NCBI GenBank assembly: GCA_012103375.1
Contig: WLWX01000001.1
Location: 186,001-250,000 of the forward strand
DNA: 64,000 nucleotides
Origin: Paracoccaceae bacterium
GTDB lineage: Bacteria > Pseudomonadota > Alphaproteobacteria > Rhodobacterales > Rhodobacteraceae
Reading direction: 5' to 3'
Made by a program: the position numbers and the translations under genes. The first letter of the stretch is position 1, and each line of letters starts with the position of its first letter. Below, piece by piece: positions 18,267 to 27,529 of the stretch. Below the pieces are notes generated by a model that was not told the origin of the DNA, did no database searches, and saw nothing but the letters and a program-made list of their open reading frames with translations.

Positions 18267-20099
18267 TCACCCATCGCCCTGCTCCAGCTTCTTGGCATAG
18301 CCGCGCGGCGTGTACATCCGCGCGCCCTCACCCCGTTCCACCAGCCGGGATTGTGACGATCCGACCAGAACCACGGTCAGCATGTCGACCTCATCCACCT
18401 GCAACGCGTCGAGACGCCGATAGCGCAGCTCCTCCTCGGGCCGTCCCAGCGAGGACGCCAACAACACCGGAGTCTCCGCCGGGCGCGCCGTCAGCAGAAT
18501 GTCCCGTGCCTCGGCCAGCAAAGTCCGGCGGGTTTTCGACACCGGATTATAGAAGGCGATCACGAAATCCCCCTCTGCCGCCGCCTTTACCCGGCGCAGG
18601 ATGTCGGCGCGGGGGGTCAGCAGATCGCTCAGCGAAATCGCGCAGAAATCATGCCCCAGCGGTGCCCCCGCCCGCGCCGCCGCTGCCTGAAGCGCGGACA
18701 CACCGGGGGCCGAGATCACCTCGACCCGTCGCGCGGCATCGGAAACCCCGCCCGGCCCGTCACCGCGATCCAGCAATTCAAACACCAGCGCGCCCATGGC
18801 ATATATCCCCGCATCCCCGGAACAGATCAGCGCCACATCCACACCCTCACCGGCGCGTTCCAACGCATGCCGGCACCGCGCCTCCTCTCCACCCAGCGGG
18901 AAATCCACCCGAGGTTTCCCGGCAGCCAACGGCCCCAGCAGGTCGATATAAAGCGAATAGCCGACCAACTCTTCCGCCTCAGCCACCAAACGCGAGGCCT
19001 CCGGCGTCCGCCAAGCCGCCTGCCCGGGTCCGATGCCCACCAGCGAGACACGGCCCCGCGCCCGGCCCCGCAATTCGCTGATCGGCTGAGGCGCCTTCGC
19101 CAACGCTGCCGTGGCCATCGCGGTCTTTACTTTCACACGCAGTAAACCGGCGTCCGGCCCCGCCGCGGCAAGTGCCGCGTTTTCAGCGACACCATGCGTG
19201 CCAACCTCGGCATGGACCACCTGAGAGGGGGTCGCGCTGCGCGGCGTCTGCGCCTCAAGCTCTGCCGCATCAAACAGCCGTAGCGGCACGCCCAGATGCG
19301 CCGCCAGCGCCCACATCGCAGGCTCATCCGCCTTCAGGTCCAGCGTCGCGATGGCCTTCAGTGCCTTCGGCGACAGCTTCTCTTCCGTCAGTATCCCGTC
19401 CACCAGACCAATCATCTCTTGTGGCGAACAATTCCGCGCACATCCAACACCCAACACGGACCGCTTGGGGTGATACACCAGATGCGCCGGACCTGTCTGA
19501 GCCAGCAGCGACAGCGGCTCTTGCGTGCAGGTGATGAGAACGTCGTCACCGTCCGGCAACCCGTCCAGCCAGCCCGCATGCGCCGCCTCATCCCCGCAGA
19601 CCCGTGCACCGCGCCCTGAGAGCAAGCTCGCCATCGCCGCCTTTGCGTCCTCGGGGTTCGCCAAAACCCACCCCGGCGGCGGCGCATCCAGCACGACGCC
19701 CAGCGCCACCTCGCCCGCCGTCGTCAACGCCGCAGCGCCATCCGTCGCCGAAGCTACCCGCCCGGCCAGCGCGTTCGCCCCGCGATGCCCGCCCAGCAGC
19801 GGCACGACCGAAGCCCCGTCGTCCGACACCGCCAGCACTGGCGGCTCGGCCCATTTGTCCGCCAGCATCGGTGCCAGCGACCGGATCAGGATGCCCGCCG
19901 CGCAGACGCCGATGATCGGAACGCCCGCCGCGAACAGGCTACGCAGATGTTCGGGCGCGTCGTCGAACGTGGCATCTGCGCCCTCAACACGCCCCGCCTT
20001 GCCATGCACCTGCCCGCCCAGCGCGCCGGTAATTTCCCGCGCCACAGGCAGGCCCGACATCGACAGGCAGACAACAACCGGATCAGAATTCACAGCCAC
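18267..20099 (-). CDS. cobJ: Fused CbiG-like / precorrin-3B C17-methyltransferase
   Basis: A 610-residue two-part protein. The N-terminal half (about 1-340) is CbiG-like: SMSGLPVAREITGALGGQVHG, the GGHRGANALAGRV motif, and a CobE-type region with LGVGCARNCSPQEMIGLVDG. The C-terminal half starts at about 350 (GRVSLVGIGPGQAAWRTPEA) and is a tetrapyrrole methylase of the CobJ type with ICSGDAGIYAMG and ISAPGVSALQAAAARAGAPL. CobJ methylates C17 and contracts the ring; CbiG opens the delta-lactone in the cobalt-early route. The fusion places the two ring-contraction-linked activities in one chain. It overlaps cobI by ten bases. Confidence 0.92.
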   Translation of the reverse strand: MAVNSDPVVVCLSMSGLPVAREITGALGGQVHGKAGRVEGADATFDDAPEHLRSLFAAGVPIIGVCAAGILIRSLAPMLADKWAEPPVLAVSDDGASVVPLLGGHRGANALAGRVASATDGAAALTTAGEVALGVVLDAPPPGWVLANPEDAKAAMASLLSGRGARVCGDEAAHAGWLDGLPDGDDVLITCTQEPLSLLAQTGPAHLVYHPKRSVLGVGCARNCSPQEMIGLVDGILTEEKLSPKALKAIATLDLKADEPAMWALAAHLGVPLRLFDAAELEAQTPRSATPSQVVHAEVGTHGVAENAALAAAGPDAGLLRVKVKTAMATAALAKAPQPISELRGRARGRVSLVGIGPGQAAWRTPEASRLVAEAEELVGYSLYIDLLGPLAAGKPRVDFPLGGEEARCRHALERAGEGVDVALICSGDAGIYAMGALVFELLDRGDGPGGVSDAARRVEVISAPGVSALQAAAARAGAPLGHDFCAISLSDLLTPRADILRRVKAAAEGDFVIAFYNPVSKTRRTLLAEARDILLTARPAETPVLLASSLGRPEEELRYRRLDALQVDEVDMLTVVLVGSSQSRLVERGEGARMYTPRGYAKKLEQGDG

Positions 20100-20791
20100 G
20101 GATCGGCCCCTTTCACGATCAGAATCATCGAAAAATACGGGGCCGTGCCCGGCGCATCCTTCAACGCCACGATACGCTCATCCGACAGCGTCGCCCGTTC
20201 GACGTAGCGCGCGCGCCCGGTCAGGCCCAGCCCATCGACCACGGCGCGGATTTTCGGCAGATGCCGTCCGACCTTGAGGATCGCGACGCTTTCCGCACCC
20301 TCGATCCGCGCCCTAAGTTCGCCTTCCGGCAGCGTGCCCGGCAGCACTGTCAGGCGTTCGCTACGCGCCACCAACGGAAGGCCCGCGCGCGCGGCACAGG
20401 CCGTGACCGACGTCACCCCCGGCACGACCTGAACCGGAAACCGATCCGCCAGCCGCGCGAACAAATACATGAAACTGCCATAGAAGAACGGATCGCCCTC
20501 ACACAGGCAGGCCACATTCCGCCCGGCCTGCAACGCCTCGGCAATCCGCGCCGCGCCAATGTCATAGGCCGCCTGCGCCGGGTCCCGCGCGGTGGTCATC
20601 GGCACCTCGATGGCGATCTCAACCGTTCCAGGCGCAATCACATCCGCCGCAATGGCCCGCGCAAAACTCTCCGCCCCCGGCAACACCGGATAGGCGACGA
20701 CGGGGCAGGCCGCGATCAGCCGCGCCGCCTTCAGCGTCATCAGTTCGGGATCGCCCGGCCCGACGCCCACGCCGTACAAAACCCCGCTCAT
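20090..20791 (-). CDS. cobI: Precorrin-2 C20-methyltransferase
   Basis: SAM-dependent methylation of precorrin-2 at C20. The 233-residue protein starts MSGVLYGVGVGPGDPELMTL, followed by CEGDPFFYGSFMYLFARL and VPGVTSVTACAARAGLPLV, all typical of CobI/CbiL. The ATG at 20791 is used because it overlaps the cobL stop by four bases and gives the family N-terminus; the upstream open frame has no similarity. The 3' end overlaps the cobJ start. Confidence 0.94.
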   Translation of the reverse strand: MSGVLYGVGVGPGDPELMTLKAARLIAACPVVAYPVLPGAESFARAIAADVIAPGTVEIAIEVPMTTARDPAQAAYDIGAARIAEALQAGRNVACLCEGDPFFYGSFMYLFARLADRFPVQVVPGVTSVTACAARAGLPLVARSERLTVLPGTLPEGELRARIEGAESVAILKVGRHLPKIRAVVDGLGLTGRARYVERATLSDERIVALKDAPGTAPYFSMILIVKGADPWL

Positions 20792-21987
20792 CGCTTCACA
20801 AGGCTCCACTGCGTCACCGGCATCAGCGGCCGCCAGCCGGTCAGTCGCCCAACCGTTTCGGCCCGATTCACCTGCAGTTTCACCAGCGCGCCACCGTGGC
20901 GTTTGTGCAGATCGATCAGCACCGCCTCGCTCTCCAGCGTCACGGCATTCGCCACCAGCCGTCCCAGCGGTTTCAGCGCTTCCCAGCAACCCGCAAACGT
21001 CTCAACCGACAGCCCGCCACCGATGAACACCGCGTCCGGGGCTTCCAGCCCGGCCAATGCGTCCGGCACTTCGCCGTCGATCAGCTCCAGCCGGGGCGTG
21101 CCCAGCGCCAGCGCATTTGCCGCCGCCATGGTGCGGCGATCCGCGCGCGGCTCGATCCCCAGCGCCCGCGCGTAGCGGGCCGAACGCATCCATTCGATCG
21201 CGACCGAGCCACAGCCAGCCCCGACATCCCACAGCAGCGCTCCGCGCATCGGCATCAGCTTGGCGAGAGTCGCGGCCCGCACCTCGGATTTGGTCATCGT
21301 GCCGTCGTGCTGAAACAGATCGTCTGGAAGCCCCGGCACGCGCGGCAGCAACGCGGCATCGGGTGCCGCCACGCAATCAACGGCCAGAGTATTGAACGCC
21401 GGAACCGCATGCGACCAGTCCCGCGCCGTCCCGTCAAAGCGCACCTCATCCGCGCCCCCCATCGCCGCCAGAACCGTCATCGGGCTGTCGCCAAAACCCC
21501 GTTCGGTCAGGAATGCCGCAATCTGCCCCGGTGTTTCGGATCCCGTGGTCAGGATCAACAGGCGCTGCTGAGGCTGGATGAAAGCAATCATCTGCTCGAC
21601 CGGGCGGCCATGAACGGTCAGCGTCTCCACATCCGCCATCGACCAGCCCATCCGCGCGGCGGCCAGTTGAAACGCCGACAGCTGCGGATGATAGGTGATC
21701 TCACCCGGCGCAATCGCCCGCCCGATCCGCGCCCCGACCGAGAACCACAGCGGATCGCCCGTCGCCAGCACCACGACCCGCTTGCCGCGCAGCCCCAAAA
21801 GCGTGTCGATCAGCGCGACGAAGGGCGAGGGCCAGGCAATGCGTTCTGCATTCACCGCGTCTGACAACAAATGATGTCGGTCGCCGCCAATAATAACCTC
21901 GGCAGCTTCGACCACAGCGCGGGTCGGCGCGGTCAGCCCCGCCATCCCGTCCTCGCCAATGCCGACGATATGCAGCCAGGGCGTCAT
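20788..21987 (-). CDS. cobL: Precorrin-6Y C5,15-methyltransferase (decarboxylating)
   Basis: A 399-residue fusion of CbiE (C5 methylase, N-terminal; LHIVGIGEDGMAGLTAPTR, VLATGDPLWFSVGARIGRAI) and CbiT (C15 methylase and decarboxylase, C-terminal; LWDVGAGCGSVAIEWMRSA). The enzyme acts on precorrin-6B in the late corrin pathway. Length matches other CobL proteins. The start overlaps the DUF5946 gene by four bases and the end overlaps cobI by four, so it is firmly inside the operon. Confidence 0.95.
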   Translation of the reverse strand: MTPWLHIVGIGEDGMAGLTAPTRAVVEAAEVIIGGDRHHLLSDAVNAERIAWPSPFVALIDTLLGLRGKRVVVLATGDPLWFSVGARIGRAIAPGEITYHPQLSAFQLAAARMGWSMADVETLTVHGRPVEQMIAFIQPQQRLLILTTGSETPGQIAAFLTERGFGDSPMTVLAAMGGADEVRFDGTARDWSHAVPAFNTLAVDCVAAPDAALLPRVPGLPDDLFQHDGTMTKSEVRAATLAKLMPMRGALLWDVGAGCGSVAIEWMRSARYARALGIEPRADRRTMAAANALALGTPRLELIDGEVPDALAGLEAPDAVFIGGGLSVETFAGCWEALKPLGRLVANAVTLESEAVLIDLHKRHGGALVKLQVNRAETVGRLTGWRPLMPVTQWSLVKR

Positions 21988-22472
21988 ATGCCCACCTCAT
22001 CATTCAACCGCCGGAAAACATCGTGCTGGGGTGCCCAGACATCATAAACGGCCCGCGCATAGTCGGTGACGGCCGCACTATGTTCCCTGACATCGCGCGC
22101 CGCATGAACGTCGTCAATCCGCACGTTCACAGAGTCTTGCGGCATCGGCAGCGGGTTGAAAGGATTGCCGGATTTGGCGGCTTTTCGCAGGAACGCAACG
22201 ATCCGGTCCGCAGGGACCGCGTCTTCGAAATGCAGCATCAACGCGGCAAGATGGATATACAGCGACTGGCGCGCGCGACGATCTTCCCCGACCGAGTGCT
22301 GACCGCAATAGGCATCCGTCAGCAGGCGATGCGCCTGCCAGTAATCGCGGTCCGAATACTCGCGCGTCAGAACCTCGCCATAGCGCGCCCAGCATGCCGG
22401 ACTGGGGCTGATATAGGCATGGGCGGGACCGTCGTGGTCGCCCGGATGGCCGCAGGCAGGGCAGGTTGTCAT
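21984..22472 (-). CDS. DUF5946-family protein inside the cob operon
   Basis: A 162-residue protein matching the DUF5946 pattern: CPACGHPGDHDGPAHAYIS, SPACWARYGEVLTREY, then DAYCGQHSVGEDRRARQSLY and HLAALMLHFED. The N-terminal CxxC with nearby histidines could bind a metal. It overlaps cobH by four bases and cobL by four bases, so it is co-translated with corrin enzymes. It is not a known corrin pathway step, and I assign no function. Confidence 0.75.
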   Translation of the reverse strand: MTTCPACGHPGDHDGPAHAYISPSPACWARYGEVLTREYSDRDYWQAHRLLTDAYCGQHSVGEDRRARQSLYIHLAALMLHFEDAVPADRIVAFLRKAAKSGNPFNPLPMPQDSVNVRIDDVHAARDVREHSAAVTDYARAVYDVWAPQHDVFRRLNDEVGI

Positions 22473-23107
22473 GCGTCTTCCCCCGGCAGCCCCGCCGCCA
22501 GCGCATTTACTGCGGCCGAGGCCATGGCCGACCCGCCACGCCGCCCTTTCAGCGCCACGAAGTCGCAACCGCGCGGGTTGGCGGCCAGTTCTGCCTTGCT
22601 TTCCGCTGCGCCGACGAAGCCGACCGGAAAACCGAGGATCACCTCCGGTTTCGGCCAACCCTGATCCAGCCGCTCCAACAGATGAAACAGTGCCGTCGGT
22701 GCATTGCCGATGGCCACAACCGCGCCCTCGATCCGATCGCGCCACAGCTCTACCGCCGCGCCCGAGCGTGTGGTGCCAAGCTCTGCCGCCAAGCCGACAC
22801 CTGCGGCGTTGTTCAGCGTCACGAGAACCTCGTTTTCCGCAGGCAGCGACCGCCGGATCACCCCGGCTGCCACCATTTGGCAGTCACACAGGACCGGTGC
22901 GCCCGCCGCCAGCGCTGCCTGCCCGGCCACAAAGGCACCGGGTGAAAAGGCCAGCCTATCCGCAACCTCGATCATCCCGCAGGCGTGGATCACCCGCGTG
23001 GCCAGCGCTGCCATACCGGGATCAAACCGATCCAGACGGGCTTCATCGCGCACCGTCGCGAAACTCTGCGCATAGATCGCAGCCGGGTCTTTCAGATAAG
23101 GGCGCAT
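22469..23107 (-). CDS. cobH: Precorrin-8X methylmutase
   Basis: Moves the C11 methyl group to C12, turning precorrin-8X into hydrogenobyrinate. The 212-residue protein is standard length: PYLKDPAAIYAQSFATVRDE at the start, RVIHACGMIEVADRL with the active-site histidine, and ILGFPVGFVGAAESKAEL. The ATG at 23107 gives this N-terminus, while upstream sequence in the same frame is out-of-frame cbiX DNA. It overlaps the DUF5946 gene by four bases and follows cbiX by 55 bases. Confidence 0.94.
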   Translation of the reverse strand: MRPYLKDPAAIYAQSFATVRDEARLDRFDPGMAALATRVIHACGMIEVADRLAFSPGAFVAGQAALAAGAPVLCDCQMVAAGVIRRSLPAENEVLVTLNNAAGVGLAAELGTTRSGAAVELWRDRIEGAVVAIGNAPTALFHLLERLDQGWPKPEVILGFPVGFVGAAESKAELAANPRGCDFVALKGRRGGSAMASAAVNALAAGLPGEDA

Positions 23108-23162
23108 CGCTCCCCCGTCTTTTCGCCAGTTTGGGCTCCGCCCGTTTTCGCGGAAAAATCCC

Positions 23163-24356
23163 TCATCGCCGGATCTTCCGTGCTGATTCCGGGCCATGGG
23201 GATGTGCCTCGTGCGGATAATGCGCGTGATGATGGTGGTGATGACCGTCATCACCGTGATGGTGGTGGTGATGGCCCATATGAAGCCGGCATTCTCCGGT
23301 GCAGAACGCCTCACACAGGGCGCAATCGGCGACGTTGGACCCCGGCGCGCTGGCCCCCTGCCCCTCCACATGATGGTGGTGGCTTTCCTGCACCGCGCCG
23401 ACTTCGGCCTCGAACCCCAGCACCTGTACCCGGTATTTGCACAGCACGCAGGTCGACGGCGGCGTGTCCGCGAAGGCGGGATGGGCGCGCTGGTCAGGCG
23501 TGATATGGCGATTCTCTCCGTTGTCGAAGGCAAGCACCTGTTCGCGGTAGGCGCAGATGCCGCAGTTGGGTGGCGGGTTGGATCCGATCTGTTCCGTGAC
23601 CCGCTCGGCAAAGGTAGCGAGCACCTGCGGGTGGTCGTTGAGATACCCGGCCTTGACGAAATCAATCCCCGGATGCGCCGCGGCGACCTGATCGGTGAAG
23701 CCGTAAATCCGGTCGATCAGAATGCCGGTGAACAGGAAATAGGGGAAGACGATTACCCGCTTGTATCCCAGCTTGGCCACGTGGGTCAGGCAGGGTTCGA
23801 CCAACGGAAAGGTGACGCCCGAAAACCCAACCTCACACCAGCCAAAGCCCATGCCTTCCTGCAACATCCGTGCAATCTTGGCGACGTTGCCGTTGGCGTC
23901 CGGGTCAGATGCGCCGCGCCCGATGACGACCAGACAGGTTTCGGCCAGGGGCAGGAGGCCATGCTCGGCATTGGCGCGCTCGACCGCCTCCATCACTCGT
24001 GCCCCGGCGGCGGCGATCATCCGGGGGTCGACGCCAAGTTCGCGCCCGTAGCGCACCTCGATCCCGTGGCGGGCGGCATAGGTGTTCAGCACCGTCGGAA
24101 TATCGTTCTTGGCGTGCATCGCGGCAAACAGCATGCCTGGAACCGCCAGAATCCGTTCGCACCCCGCTTCGCGCAGGCGGTCCAGACCATCGCGGATCAC
24201 CGGGTTGGCGAATTCCAGATAGCCATAGTCGACCAGCCACTCATCCGGCAGCAACGCGGGCAATTTTCTGGCCAGCACCGCAAATTCATCCACCGCCGCC
24301 TGACTGCGAGAGCCATGGCCGCAAATCATCACGCCGGTTTTTGGTTCACTGGTCAT
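23163..24356 (-). CDS. cbiX: CbiX-type sirohydrochlorin cobaltochelatase with Cys/His-rich tail
   Basis: Inserts cobalt into sirohydrochlorin or a related precorrin. The first 270 residues are a double-domain class II chelatase (ICGHGSRSQAAVDEF with the His ligand, VPGMLFAAMHAKNDIPTVL, FPYFLFTGILIDRIY). The C-terminus has two copies of a CxxCxYRxQVL motif (CGICAYREQVL and CVLCKYRVQVL), a CALCEAFCTGEC cluster, and His runs of four and six before the end. CbiX proteins with such tails bind Fe-S clusters or store metal. It is first in the minus-strand cob operon. Confidence 0.9.
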   Translation of the reverse strand: MTSEPKTGVMICGHGSRSQAAVDEFAVLARKLPALLPDEWLVDYGYLEFANPVIRDGLDRLREAGCERILAVPGMLFAAMHAKNDIPTVLNTYAARHGIEVRYGRELGVDPRMIAAAGARVMEAVERANAEHGLLPLAETCLVVIGRGASDPDANGNVAKIARMLQEGMGFGWCEVGFSGVTFPLVEPCLTHVAKLGYKRVIVFPYFLFTGILIDRIYGFTDQVAAAHPGIDFVKAGYLNDHPQVLATFAERVTEQIGSNPPPNCGICAYREQVLAFDNGENRHITPDQRAHPAFADTPPSTCVLCKYRVQVLGFEAEVGAVQESHHHHVEGQGASAPGSNVADCALCEAFCTGECRLHMGHHHHHHGDDGHHHHHHAHYPHEAHPHGPESARKIRR

Positions 24357-24663
24357 TGGTCCGTCCGTTCAAACGCCGACAGAACCGGACAACGCCCCCA
24401 CCGGGGCCGCATGACGAGTGCCCGCCCGGTCCCCGATCTGGGTCGACCCGCCTTGGCACACCGCTCCGGCCCGTTCGGGCCTCGTCAGGCGCCTTCATCG
24501 CACGGGCGGGCGGGCGCGACAATCGCGAAAGGCGGCAGCTCCGCGGCCCGAACCGACCTTTGTGCATCCACGCAGGGCATCTGCGCGCGGCGCACTGGTG
24601 TGAATGCCGCCCGCCGGTCATAGATGGGGGCGAGACATCACTTCTGAACCGAGGGCGGGCACC
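24357..24663. other. Divergent intergenic region (cbiX / glutathionyl reductase)
   Basis: A 307-base gap that should carry the promoters of the cob operon (minus) and the glutathionyl-hydroquinone reductase gene (plus). I searched it for the cobalamin riboswitch B12 box and did not find one. Apart from a small GGCCCG/CGGGCC palindrome nothing stands out, and no gene is supported. Confidence 0.5.
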
Positions 24664-25638
24664 ATGGGACATCTTCTTGACGGCAATTGGCACGACGGCG
24701 GATTCGTCTCTGACAACGACAAAGGTGCATTCAAGCGCGCCGAAGCCAGCTTTCGCAACTGGATCACCGCAGACGGCAGCGCCGGTTCTTCAGGCGAAGG
24801 CGACTTCCCGGCCCAGGCGGGGCGCTATCACCTCTATGTCTCTTACGCCTGCCCCTGGGCGCATCGCACGCTGATATTCCGGGCTCTGAAAGGGCTGGAA
24901 GACATGATAAGCGTCTCGGTCGTTCACCCCGATATGCTTTCCGACGGCTGGACCTTTTCCGATGATTTCCCCGGCGCCACTGGCGATACCCTTTACGGGC
25001 ACCAATATGCGCGCGACATCTATATCCACGCCGACCCGGGCGTTTCCACCCGCGTGACGGTGCCAATCCTGTGGGACAAACAGCGCGAAACCATCGTGTC
25101 CAACGAAAGTTCCGAGATCATTCGCATGTTCAATTCGGCCTTCGACGGGCTGACCGGCAATACGCTCGATTTCTGGCCCGAAGACCTGCGCGCGGCCATC
25201 GAGCCGGTGAACGCCCGCATCTATGACACGCTGAACAACGGCGTCTATAAATCCGGGTTTGCCCAGAAACAGCCCGCCTATGACGAGGCCGTCACCGCCC
25301 TGTTTGACACAATGGATTGGCTGGAGGATCGCCTGTCATCGAACCGCTATCTGATGGGCGATCGCGTGACCGAGGCGGATTGGCGCCTGTTCCCGACGCT
25401 GGTGCGCTTTGATGCGGTCTATCACGGCCATTTCAAATGCAATCGTCGGCGGCTGATCGATTATCCGAACCTCTGGGGCTATGCGCGCGAGTTGTACCAG
25501 TGGCCGGGCGTCGCCCCGACGACCCATTTCGACCACTTCATCCGCCACTATCACTACAGCCATGAGACGGTGAACCCGCACCGGATCGTTCCCATCGGGC
25601 CGGATATCAACTGGACCGAACCACATGGGCGCGGCTGA
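24664..25638 (+). CDS. yqjG: Glutathionyl-hydroquinone reductase (xi-class GST)
   Basis: Reduces glutathionyl-hydroquinones through an active-site cysteine. The 324-residue protein has the Xi-class signature SYACPWAHRTLIFRALKGLE (C63), followed by PDMLSDGWTF, RVTVPILWDKQ and NESSEIIRMFN. The C-terminal helical domain ends with FDHFIRHYHYSH, typical of this group. The ATG at 24664 lies after a GAGGGCGGG stretch and starts the conserved MGHLLDGNWH; an upstream in-frame ATG is not favoured. Confidence 0.93.
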   Translation: MGHLLDGNWHDGGFVSDNDKGAFKRAEASFRNWITADGSAGSSGEGDFPAQAGRYHLYVSYACPWAHRTLIFRALKGLEDMISVSVVHPDMLSDGWTFSDDFPGATGDTLYGHQYARDIYIHADPGVSTRVTVPILWDKQRETIVSNESSEIIRMFNSAFDGLTGNTLDFWPEDLRAAIEPVNARIYDTLNNGVYKSGFAQKQPAYDEAVTALFDTMDWLEDRLSSNRYLMGDRVTEADWRLFPTLVRFDAVYHGHFKCNRRRLIDYPNLWGYARELYQWPGVAPTTHFDHFIRHYHYSHETVNPHRIVPIGPDINWTEPHGRG

Positions 25639-25649
25639 CGCAGGCGCGA

Positions 25650-26038
25650 TTAGCTTTGGGTATCGGACCCGTAATGATCGACCATCGCGACCAAATCACC
25701 GGGGTCTGCCGTGGCAGATACCTGCGCACATACATTCGGCAGCAGCGCAAAGATTGACCCGTCCGAAAAGAAACTATCGCCGGTGACCGAGATGATCTTG
25801 GCATCAGGACAACGGTAACCGGCGTAATCCGCCACCGCGATGGCGCTGCCTTCAACCAGTTCCATGTTCAGGACCACGATGTCTGCCGGGGCCGCATCCA
25901 GCGCCGCAACGGCCTGTTCCTGCGACGCCGCATGCCGCACAACGGCGCCGCATGCCGCACAACGGCGCCGGAACACTCAAGATGCCGGCCCCAAAGCGCG
26001 CCGAGATCTGCCATGCTGGTAACGATCAATACGTCCAT
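25650..26038 (-). pseudogene. Response-regulator receiver-like protein broken by a 20-bp duplication
   Basis: On the minus strand the frame starts MDVLIVTSMADLGALWGRHL and reaches GAVVRHAA, where a 20-bp unit occurs twice (25926-25965) and shifts the frame. Deleting one unit restores a 122-residue protein continuing SQEQAVAALDAAPADIVVLN. It resembles a CheY-like receiver, but the position expected for the phosphorylated Asp reads Asn (DIVVLNMEL), so it may have been a non-phosphorylated receiver even before disruption. It is convergent with the glutathionyl reductase gene. Confidence 0.7.
25926..25965. repeat. 20-bp perfect tandem duplication
   Basis: CGCCGCATGCCGCACAACGG occurs twice in direct succession (25926-25945 and 25946-25965), followed by a partial third start (CGCCGG). 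Twenty is not a multiple of three, so it frameshifts the receiver-like gene. It looks like replication slippage. Confidence 0.9.
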
Positions 26039-26190
26039 ATTGCCCTGATTTCGGGATCCGAAGTCGTGCCGGAAAGGTTGCCCAAGGGTTAACGCAGCGT
26101 TTACGCTGCGAACAGTACCAAACCGGTTGGGTGACGTTGCGTTCCGCGCGATTTTCCGCTTCATGGGCCCACAATTTAATGGATGGCCCG

Positions 26191-26565
26191 ATGACAACCT
26201 GGATAACGGTCTGCGACACCTGCAAACGCGATGGCTGGGAAGACGGCGACATGTCGCTGACGGACGGAGAGCGCCTGGCCGACCTTGTCGAGGGCGTCGC
26301 CAAGGATGCGCCACAGGTCCGCACCCGCCGCGTCAGCTGCATGCTGGGCTGTGAAAGGTCTTGCAACATCGCCGTGCAGGCGCCCGGCAAGCTCAGCTTT
26401 ATGCTTGGTCGGTTCGAACCGGACCAGATGTCTGCGCAAGCCATCGTAGAATGGGCGGTCCTGCATGACACGAGTGAGACCGGCCAAGTCCCCTACCGGA
26501 CCTGGCCCGAGGGCGTGAAGGGCCATTTCGTCGCGCGCCTGCCGCCCCTGCTCGACGATGGCTGA
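26191..26565 (+). CDS. DUF1636 putative metal-binding protein
   Basis: A 124-residue protein of the DUF1636 family with a thioredoxin-like ferredoxin cysteine pattern: WITVCDTCKRDGWEDGD near the N-terminus and RRVSCMLGCERSCNIAVQAP in the middle, giving five cysteines that could hold an Fe-S cluster. DUF1636 genes often sit beside cobalamin genes; here the stop overlaps cobC by eight bases. Function is not established. ATG 26191 is chosen since it starts MTTWITVCDTC. Confidence 0.8.
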   Translation: MTTWITVCDTCKRDGWEDGDMSLTDGERLADLVEGVAKDAPQVRTRRVSCMLGCERSCNIAVQAPGKLSFMLGRFEPDQMSAQAIVEWAVLHDTSETGQVPYRTWPEGVKGHFVARLPPLLDDG

Positions 26566-27529
26566 ACCGGGGTCAGCCCGGCGCGAACACGGCGGCGGCA
26601 TCGACGCGATGATCGCGCAGTATGGCGGGACGCGCGCCAACTGGCTGGATCTGTCGACCGGCATCAACCCGGTGCCCTATCCATTGCCCGATCTGCCCGC
26701 CGACGCCTGGACCGCCCTGCCCGACCGCCACGCCTTCGCGGGATTTGAGACCGCCGCCCGCCGCTTCTGGTCAGTTCCCGACCACGCCGCAGTGCTGGCC
26801 GCGCCGGGTGCTTCGGCGCTGATCGCGCGCATACCGGCGTTGTTGCCTAAGGGCAGCGTTCTGATCCGCAGCGACACCTATAACGAACACGCCGCCGCCT
26901 TTGCCGGAACCGGCTGGGACGTTGTCCAATCCGGCAGGGCCGAGGCCCGCGTCGTCGTCCACCCCAACAATCCGACGGGTGAGCGATGGGACGGCGCGGA
27001 TGAAGACTGGGGCCAGCGCCCGTTGGTCGTGATCGACGAAAGCTTCTGCGACGAAGCGCTGGGCGAAAGCCTGATCCATCGCGCCGGACCGGGCGTCATC
27101 GTCCTGAAAAGTATTGGCAAATTCTGGGGTCTTGCCGGGCTGCGCCTTGGGGCAGCCGTGGGCGACCCCGCGCTGCTGGCCCGGTTGGCCGACTGGCTGG
27201 GCCCCTGGCAAACCTCTGGCCCTGCGTTGGCCATCGGCACGGCGGCGCTGAGCGATAGGGATTGGGCCAAAGCGACCCGGCGCAAGCTGGCGGAGGAGGC
27301 TGCAACGCTCGACACCGCGATCCTTGCCAAAGGGGCCAGATCCCTCGGGGGAACCTCGCTGTTTCGTCTTTATGAGGTTCCCGACGCGGCAGATTGGCAG
27401 TCGGAACTGGCGAAATCCAAAGTGCTGATCCGCTGTTTTGCCTATGCGCCGACCTGGCTGCGCATCGGCTTGCCGCACCCTAATCGACGCGACCAATTGC
27501 ACCGCGCCCTGGCCACGCTGACCCCATGA
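26558..27529 (+). CDS. cobC: Threonine-phosphate decarboxylase / CobC-type aminotransferase
   Basis: A 323-residue PLP enzyme of the CobC/CobD type, which supplies the (R)-1-amino-2-propanol phosphate linker of the nucleotide loop. Seen: [16 protein letters not shown] and [15 protein letters not shown] at the start, [27 protein letters not shown], and the PLP lysine in [19 protein letters not shown]. It overlaps the DUF1636 gene at its 5' end and the cobD/cbiB gene at its 3' end (ATGA). In this naming the CobC of P. denitrificans corresponds to CobD of Salmonella. Confidence 0.93.
   Translation: MAEPGSARREHGGGIDAMIAQYGGTRANWLDLSTGINPVPYPLPDLPADAWTALPDRHAFAGFETAARRFWSVPDHAAVLAAPGASALIARIPALLPKGSVLIRSDTYNEHAAAFAGTGWDVVQSGRAEARVVVHPNNPTGERWDGADEDWGQRPLVVIDESFCDEALGESLIHRAGPGVIVLKSIGKFWGLAGLRLGAAVGDPALLARLADWLGPWQTSGPALAIGTAALSDRDWAKATRRKLAEEAATLDTAILAKGARSLGGTSLFRLYEVPDAADWQSELAKSKVLIRCFAYAPTWLRIGLPHPNRRDQLHRALATLTP

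Noticed and set aside
24357-24663. Search for a cobalamin riboswitch in front of the cbiX-cobM operon
   Set aside because: No B12 box or aptamer core was found on the minus strand; only the 34.2-kb riboswitch is supported.
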